Of a stretch of DNA of 11,900 nucleotides, positions 8,031 to 11,900 are shown in pieces. The position numbers were made by a program, and so were the translations under genes. The stretch's first letter is position 1; every line of letters starts with the position of its first letter. The notes under the pieces are model-generated. The model searched no databases, was not told where the DNA came from, and worked only from the letters and a program-made list of their open reading frames with translations. Source of the DNA: Entamoeba histolytica HM-1:IMSS (lineage: Eukaryota > Evosea > Mastigamoebida > Endamoebidae); contig NW_001915173.1 in NCBI RefSeq assembly GCF_000208925.1, positions 1-11,900 on the forward strand, in the 5' to 3' direction.

Positions 8031-8747
8031 ATGACACAGAAATCCAACTCATACAATAAAAGAATGAATGTCAATAGCAATAAATGGCATAATAATAATA
8101 ACAATAATAATAATGGTAAACGAAATACCAAGGAAAAAAGGGGATTAGAAGACGAAAGGCACAAATTAAAACAAATAAGAAACAATGTAAATATAATAAT
8201 AATAAAGATTATACAAATAACAAATATAAATGAATAACAATAAATGATATACAAAAAAGCATAAAAAGAATACAAGTGAATGAAACAAAGGAGAATATGA
8301 AGAAATACACAAGAAGTAAGAAGGTAAAAGAAAAAGATGGAATGATATTCTTTAAGAAGTATATTCAATCAAAAAGAAAAAGATAATTGAAAAAAAAAAT
8401 GCAAGAAGAAATTAAAAACAAAACCCAAACAAAGAAATGAAAGAAAGGTGTAAAATTACAAGAATAATAAATAACAAAGAAAGTATAATGAAAATACAAG
8501 AAGAAATACAACAAAAGAAAGAAATAGAAATTTAATTGAATTGATGTATTGTTTTGCAATTAATTGGTTGAATAAGAAATTATACAAGAAAATAAGAAAT
8601 GAACAAATAGAAAGTATAATAAAAGTAATAAACATCAATGTCAATAATGAAAAAGAATATATTAATTATATTAAAATATCACATAAAATAAAAGAAAATA
8701 CTAAACAATACATTAAAATGAAAGTAAATGATATAATAGAAGAGTAG
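8031..8747 (+). pseudogene. LINE ORF1 relic, basic Asn/Lys-rich protein
   Basis: In EhLINEs, ORF1 encodes a nucleic-acid-binding protein thought to coat the element's RNA. Here it begins with ATG at 8031 (MTQKSNSYNKRMNVNS) and runs 68 codons, including an eight-Asn tract, to TAA at 8235-8237. It continues in another frame (about 8234-8382, with IQVNETKENMKKYTRSKKV), then in broken Lys-rich pieces. It ends in the first frame again with a 60-odd-residue segment (about 8541-8747) that is helical and charged (EYINYIKISHKIKENTKQYI...) and stops at TAG. At least two frame changes and several stops make it non-functional. Identification rests on position before ORF2, high basic charge and coiled-coil-like composition; there is no diagnostic motif. 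Confidence 0.6.
8091..8114 (+). repeat. AAT trinucleotide microsatellite in ORF1 relic
   Basis: Seven AAT and one AAC codons follow each other and encode eight Asn residues. Such slippage-prone tracts often vary in length and could be a source of variation between strains. Confidence 0.85.
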
Positions 8748-9317
8748 AATGTGATTCAATAATAAAAACATCATATTAAAGAATAACTCTACATAAATTG
8801 ATGAAGAATATCTTAACACTCTCATCAATAATATAAAAGAAATGAAAATAGAAAAATGTACTAACATTAATTACTACTGGAAAAGAAAAGAGGTTGACCG
8901 ATTAATAAATGAAATTAATAATAGATGGATATTGTCATGAAGCAGAATGGATTATCTGCAAGATGATATGAAGATGATTTCAATTTGTATGCACCTTTAT
9001 CTCCAAAATAAAATAATAAGAGATAAATTTGATGAAATTAAAGAAATCCTAAAGAAAATCAATAGACTAGAAGATTTGGTCAAGGGAAGGAAATGGTACA
9101 GAATAAAGTGCATCATGAAATTAAATGAACATGATGAAGAAGGAATAAAAGTTAAAGCACTAGAAAGAATAAAGTACCTAAAATATATGATGACTATGAT
9201 CAAAGAAAGAATTAAATTTAATAAGGAAGAAAGGGTCAGAATCAATACAAATAAAATCATGTTTGATTCTAACAAGAAAATTAAAATAAGGAAGAAACAA
9301 AAAATGAAATATACCCA

Positions 9318-10668
9318 AATAACGATATTACTTTAGAATATTGGAAATCGTTATATGAAACACAGGTGATATTAAATAAAGATAACTGGAAAATAAAACA
9401 AATCATCTCGTGGAATGAAAGATATATCAATTATGATAGTGTCATGATAACAATAAATGAATTAAATTTAAGTATAATGAAAATTAATAACTGGAAAACA
9501 CCAGGAATAGACACTGTATATGAGTATTATTGGAAAATGATGTCATCATCAAGAGAAATCATTCTTAGTATCTTCAATGAATGGTTGAACTTCATTCAAA
9601 ACATCCCATTAGACATGGTAAGTGGAAGAACTTTATTAATCCACAAAGGAGGTGATATGAATAATGTCACTAATTATCGTCATATCAGTTGTACAAATGT
9701 AATTATGAAAGTATTTACCTCATTATTAAAAGAAAAGATTCACAGAAGACTTAACATGAATAATGAATCATTTAAAATTAGTAATAAACAATTGAGATGT
9801 AAGTTACAATCTTTAGCTGCTAAAGAATGAATAATTAATAGTTATATGATGAAGCAGCAAAAAGAAGAAAAATACCCAAAATATGATGAGTCATATTATG
9901 ACATTAAGAAAGCATATGACACTGTCAACCACGAATGGATAATTGAAACATTAAAATATTTTAATTATGAGTTTGTCATCATTGACATTATTGAAAGTAT
10001 GATGACTAGATTGAAGATATTCATCGGTTATAAATTTAATGAATATCTAGGCAATATTAAATTAAATAGATGAATTTTACAAATGATTCCTTATCAAATC
10101 TACTCTTCATCATACAGATGAATGTAATTTCTCAAATCATCGAAGAGAAATTCCCAAAAGCAAATCACACATTATATATCGATGATTTGCGAATAATGAC
10201 ACAAAGTAGTGAAGAAATGGGAATAATCCACAATGAAATTAAAGAAATAATAAGTATATTGAAATGAATGAGAAAAAGTCAGGAATGGTATTAAAAAACA
10301 TTAAAGAAATACCAAATGGAATGCAAAACATCCCCCTAGTTGAATATGATGACTTGTATAAATATTTAGGTGTATGGCAATCTGATGAAATTGATGATAC
10401 CTTCAATTGTAAAACCATCAAAGAAAAAATGATGAAAAAGATGGAAGAAATAAACAGTGATGAAAGTAGTAATAGAAGATATATTACTAGAATAAACACA
10501 GAAGTAATCAATATCTTCAGATATTCAGCATCAGTTGTAAATTGGAAAATCACTGACCTAGATAAAATGGATTTGGAGATAAGAAAATATTTAAGAAAGG
10601 CAAAATACATTGGTGAAACTCCAAAGATCGGTTGTATGTCATTATATAAGAAATGGGTGAAGGATTAA
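9318..10668 (+). other. Reverse transcriptase domain relic (ORF2)
   Basis: Motifs of a LINE-type RT appear in order. The N-terminal motif NNWKTPGID has its Trp at 9492. The motif around LIHKGGD...TNYRHISCTN covers about 9636-9698; the usual NYRPI has His for Pro at 9681. Motif A, YYDIKKAYDTVNHEW, has its catalytic Asp at 9900. Motif B traces (ILQ...DSLS.LLF) lie around 10074-10110 across a one-base loss. Motif C, YIDDL, spans 10175-10189 with both Asp intact. A YKYLGV segment follows at about 10357, then thumb-like INIFRYSASVVNW at about 10510-10548. All catalytic Asp residues survive, but the TGA codons at 9828 and 10071 and the frame changes near 10083 and 10262 prevent a continuous domain. 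Confidence 0.87.
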
Positions 10669-11119
10669 TAAATATAAATGATGAATATGTTATTGAATTA
10701 ATTAGAACAGTGATGTACTACTGTACCAGAGAAAGTGAAATAGGAAATAACATATTAGATAGATGGTACAGTAAGAAGGGAATATGGAATAGAATTAAAA
10801 ACAATAATTCATAAAATAAATGAAACAAAAATAGAAGAAATAATAAATGAAGGGATTGAAAAGAAAAAAAGAAAACGAAGTAGTAGTAGAAATAAAAATT
10901 ATTGACAAATACATCAAAAAATGGAAGTGTCATCAAACAAATGGATATTTTAGAAGATGGTTTGAGTCAAAATGAGTAGATAAAACTACTACAGTGAAAG
11001 CATAGAAGTCCATCAATATAAAAAAGAATGTATTTCTACAATTAACTAAAATGCAAGATGGAGCAATATTTTGTGGGTATAGAAAATCAAAAATAATGAA
11101 AAATGAAAGATTGAAATAC

Positions 11120-11173
11120 TGCCCACTTTGTAAAGACAAGATAGCAACAGTAGAACACATTCTACTATCTTGT
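11120..11173 (+). other. CCHC zinc-finger motif of LINE ORF2
   Basis: The translation reads CPLC, eight residues, H, then ILLSC: a C-X2-C-X8-H-X4-C pattern. This motif lies just before the endonuclease in R2/R4-type and Entamoeba LINE ORF2 proteins and is thought to bind nucleic acid. All four ligands are intact. Confidence 0.8.
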
Positions 11174-11367
11174 ATTTATCATAATAAATCACAAATGGAA
11201 AAACATGACCATATAGGCATAATAATATGGGAGGGATTAATAAGAAAATACACTGGAAATAAACAATATAAAAACCCCCATATGAAACAGTATTCAAATA
11301 TAAAGACATCACAATGATATTTAACAAACAAATAATGCCTAAAAGTGAATAACAATATCACAAAATA

Positions 11368-11514
11368 CCAGACATATATGTATTAGATAAAAAGAATAAA
11401 ACCAGTTTATTATTTGATATGACTATTGTGGCTGATTACAATATTAATGGAGCCTATTGGAAGAAAAGAAATAAGTATAAGGAATTAAAGAATATTCTAA
11501 TGAAAATAGAAAAA
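11368..11514 (+). other. Restriction-enzyme-like endonuclease core relic (ORF2)
   Basis: After the zinc finger, and in a different frame, the sequence reads PDIYVLD...LLFDMTIV. PD (11368-11373) is separated from the next catalytic Asp (11416-11418) by 14 residues, within the PD-X12-14-D spacing of the REL endonucleases of R2/R4 and EhLINE elements. A Lys-rich WKKRNKYKEL segment follows, as in that family. A TAA at 11350 precedes the motif, and the frame is lost after 11514. This endonuclease class, rather than an APE-type one, places the element in the older REL-endonuclease branch of LINEs. Confidence 0.83.
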
Positions 11515-11788
11515 TAAAAGATGTCAAAATAATTCCAGTAGTAATTTCAAATAAATAAATGGATTAATATATAAAGAAAGTATTAAATTAATTAAAGAAA
11601 TAAAAATTGAAATTGACATCGAGCAAGAAATTAAAAACCTTGTAATACAAAACATGATGGATGTAATTGAATACTACTTCTATCACAACCAAACATACTC
11701 CGTAGAGCTGCTTGAAGAAGAAGACGAAGGGACGGGATTAGTCTCCCCTGAGCCAGGAAGAATAGAAGCTAGTTCTATTAATACTTAA

Positions 11789-11900
11789 TTAATTGCTTTT
11801 TATTATCATTTTTATTGTTTCATTTCTTCTTTTATAATTTGATTTATTTTATAAATCTTCATTATAATATATTGAAATTGTTTATGACAAATAAACAAAA
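11789..11900 (+). other. T-rich 3' flank, probable LINE 3' untranslated end
   Basis: After the ORF2 stop the + strand turns abruptly from A/G-rich to T-rich DNA. It ends in an A-rich stretch (GACAAATAAACAAAA) at the window edge, which could be the start of the element's A-rich tail or flanking DNA. No second copy of the terminal bases could be matched with confidence near 8000, so the insertion boundary is unresolved. Confidence 0.4.

Larger units (their letters stand above)
8031..11788 (+). mobile_element. Decayed LINE-like non-LTR retrotransposon (EhLINE/R2-R4 type)
   Basis: Two consecutive relic frames on the + strand fit the Entamoeba LINE plan: an ORF1 for a basic, coiled-coil-like nucleic-acid-binding protein, followed by an ORF2 with reverse transcriptase, a CCHC zinc knuckle and a restriction-enzyme-like endonuclease. 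Coordinates given are those supported by coding traces, from the first ATG of ORF1 to the last stop of ORF2. The true ends probably extend to about 7950-8030 on the left and to or beyond 11900 on the right. The element is about 3.8 kb here, shorter than the roughly 4.8 kb usual for EhLINE1, so ORF1 may be partly deleted or this may be another LINE family. Many frameshifts and stops show it cannot make its own proteins. No target-site duplication could be established. Confidence 0.85.
8797..11788 (+). pseudogene. LINE ORF2 relic: reverse transcriptase and restriction-like endonuclease
   Basis: ORF2 proteins nick the target DNA and copy the element's RNA into it. Coding traces run about 1,000 codons, from IDEEYLNTLINNI (8797) to a Glu-rich C-terminus (ELLEEEDEG...SSINT) and TAA at 11786-11788. 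Frames, as start position modulo 3, change in the order 1, 0 (about 9240-9300), 2 (about 10083), 1 (about 10262), 0 (about 10650), 1 (about 10810), 2 (about 10890), 1 (about 11275, at a run of five C), 0 (about 11502), 2 (about 11558), making nine shifts. In-frame stops lie at 8938, 9828, 10071, 10973, 11003 and 11350. The N-terminal part (8797-9300) is Lys/Glu-rich and precedes ITLEYWKSLYE (about 9327-9359), which leads into the RT domain. Three of the six stops are TGA at sites where the frame otherwise continues cleanly. The reading frame's conservation around these lesions shows that the ancestral protein was complete. Confidence 0.85.

Noticed and set aside
8015..11361. Many minus-strand Phe/Leu/Ile-rich reading frames across the retroelement, some looking like membrane proteins
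   Set aside because: They are complements of Lys/Asn/Glu-rich coding relics on the + strand. The hydrophobic look comes from reading AAA/GAA-rich DNA backwards.

Overview
The window looks like nuclear DNA of an Entamoeba species, most likely from the E. histolytica / dispar / nuttalli / moshkovskii group. Reasons: very high A+T, with intergenic DNA dominated by A/T runs; intron-less genes under 2 kb; two long proteins of the F-box-like plus leucine-rich-repeat type that is abundant in Entamoeba; a LITAF-domain protein; a fragment of a GH25-type lysozyme; and a decayed non-LTR retrotransposon whose endonuclease is of the restriction-enzyme-like (R2/R4, EhLINE-type) class. Stops are TAA, TAG and TGA, so no codon reassignment is suggested. 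Species cannot be fixed from the sequence alone.

Layout, left to right. 1-483: A/T-rich, no gene seen. 487-744 (-): the C-terminal third of a GH25 lysozyme, without its catalytic N-terminal half, so probably a truncated relic. 745-1501: A/T-rich, no gene seen. 1502-3169 (-): intact 555-aa F-box-like/LRR protein. 3352-4134 (-): intact 260-aa LITAF-domain protein with a long Pro/Gln repeat N-terminus. 4135-6092: about 2 kb without an intact gene, holding two short stretches that may be relics of coding sequence on the + strand. 6093-7742 (-): intact 549-aa paralogue of the first LRR gene. 7743-8030: short upstream region shared head-to-head with the next element. 8031-11788 (+): a LINE-like element with relics of a basic ORF1 and of an ORF2 that still shows, in order, reverse transcriptase, CCHC zinc-finger and PD...D endonuclease motifs. 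It is broken by at least nine frame changes and six in-frame stops. 11789-11900: T-rich tail, probably the element's 3' end.

The three intact genes are all on the minus strand, each with enough upstream sequence for its own promoter. They show no common pathway. The LRR proteins are predicted protein-interaction scaffolds, possibly ubiquitin-ligase adaptors. The LITAF protein is predicted to sit on the cytosolic face of endosomal or lysosomal membranes. No previously undescribed system is convincingly present; the most informative parts are the retroelement's decay map and its position upstream of an LRR gene, and the internally repeated LITAF protein.
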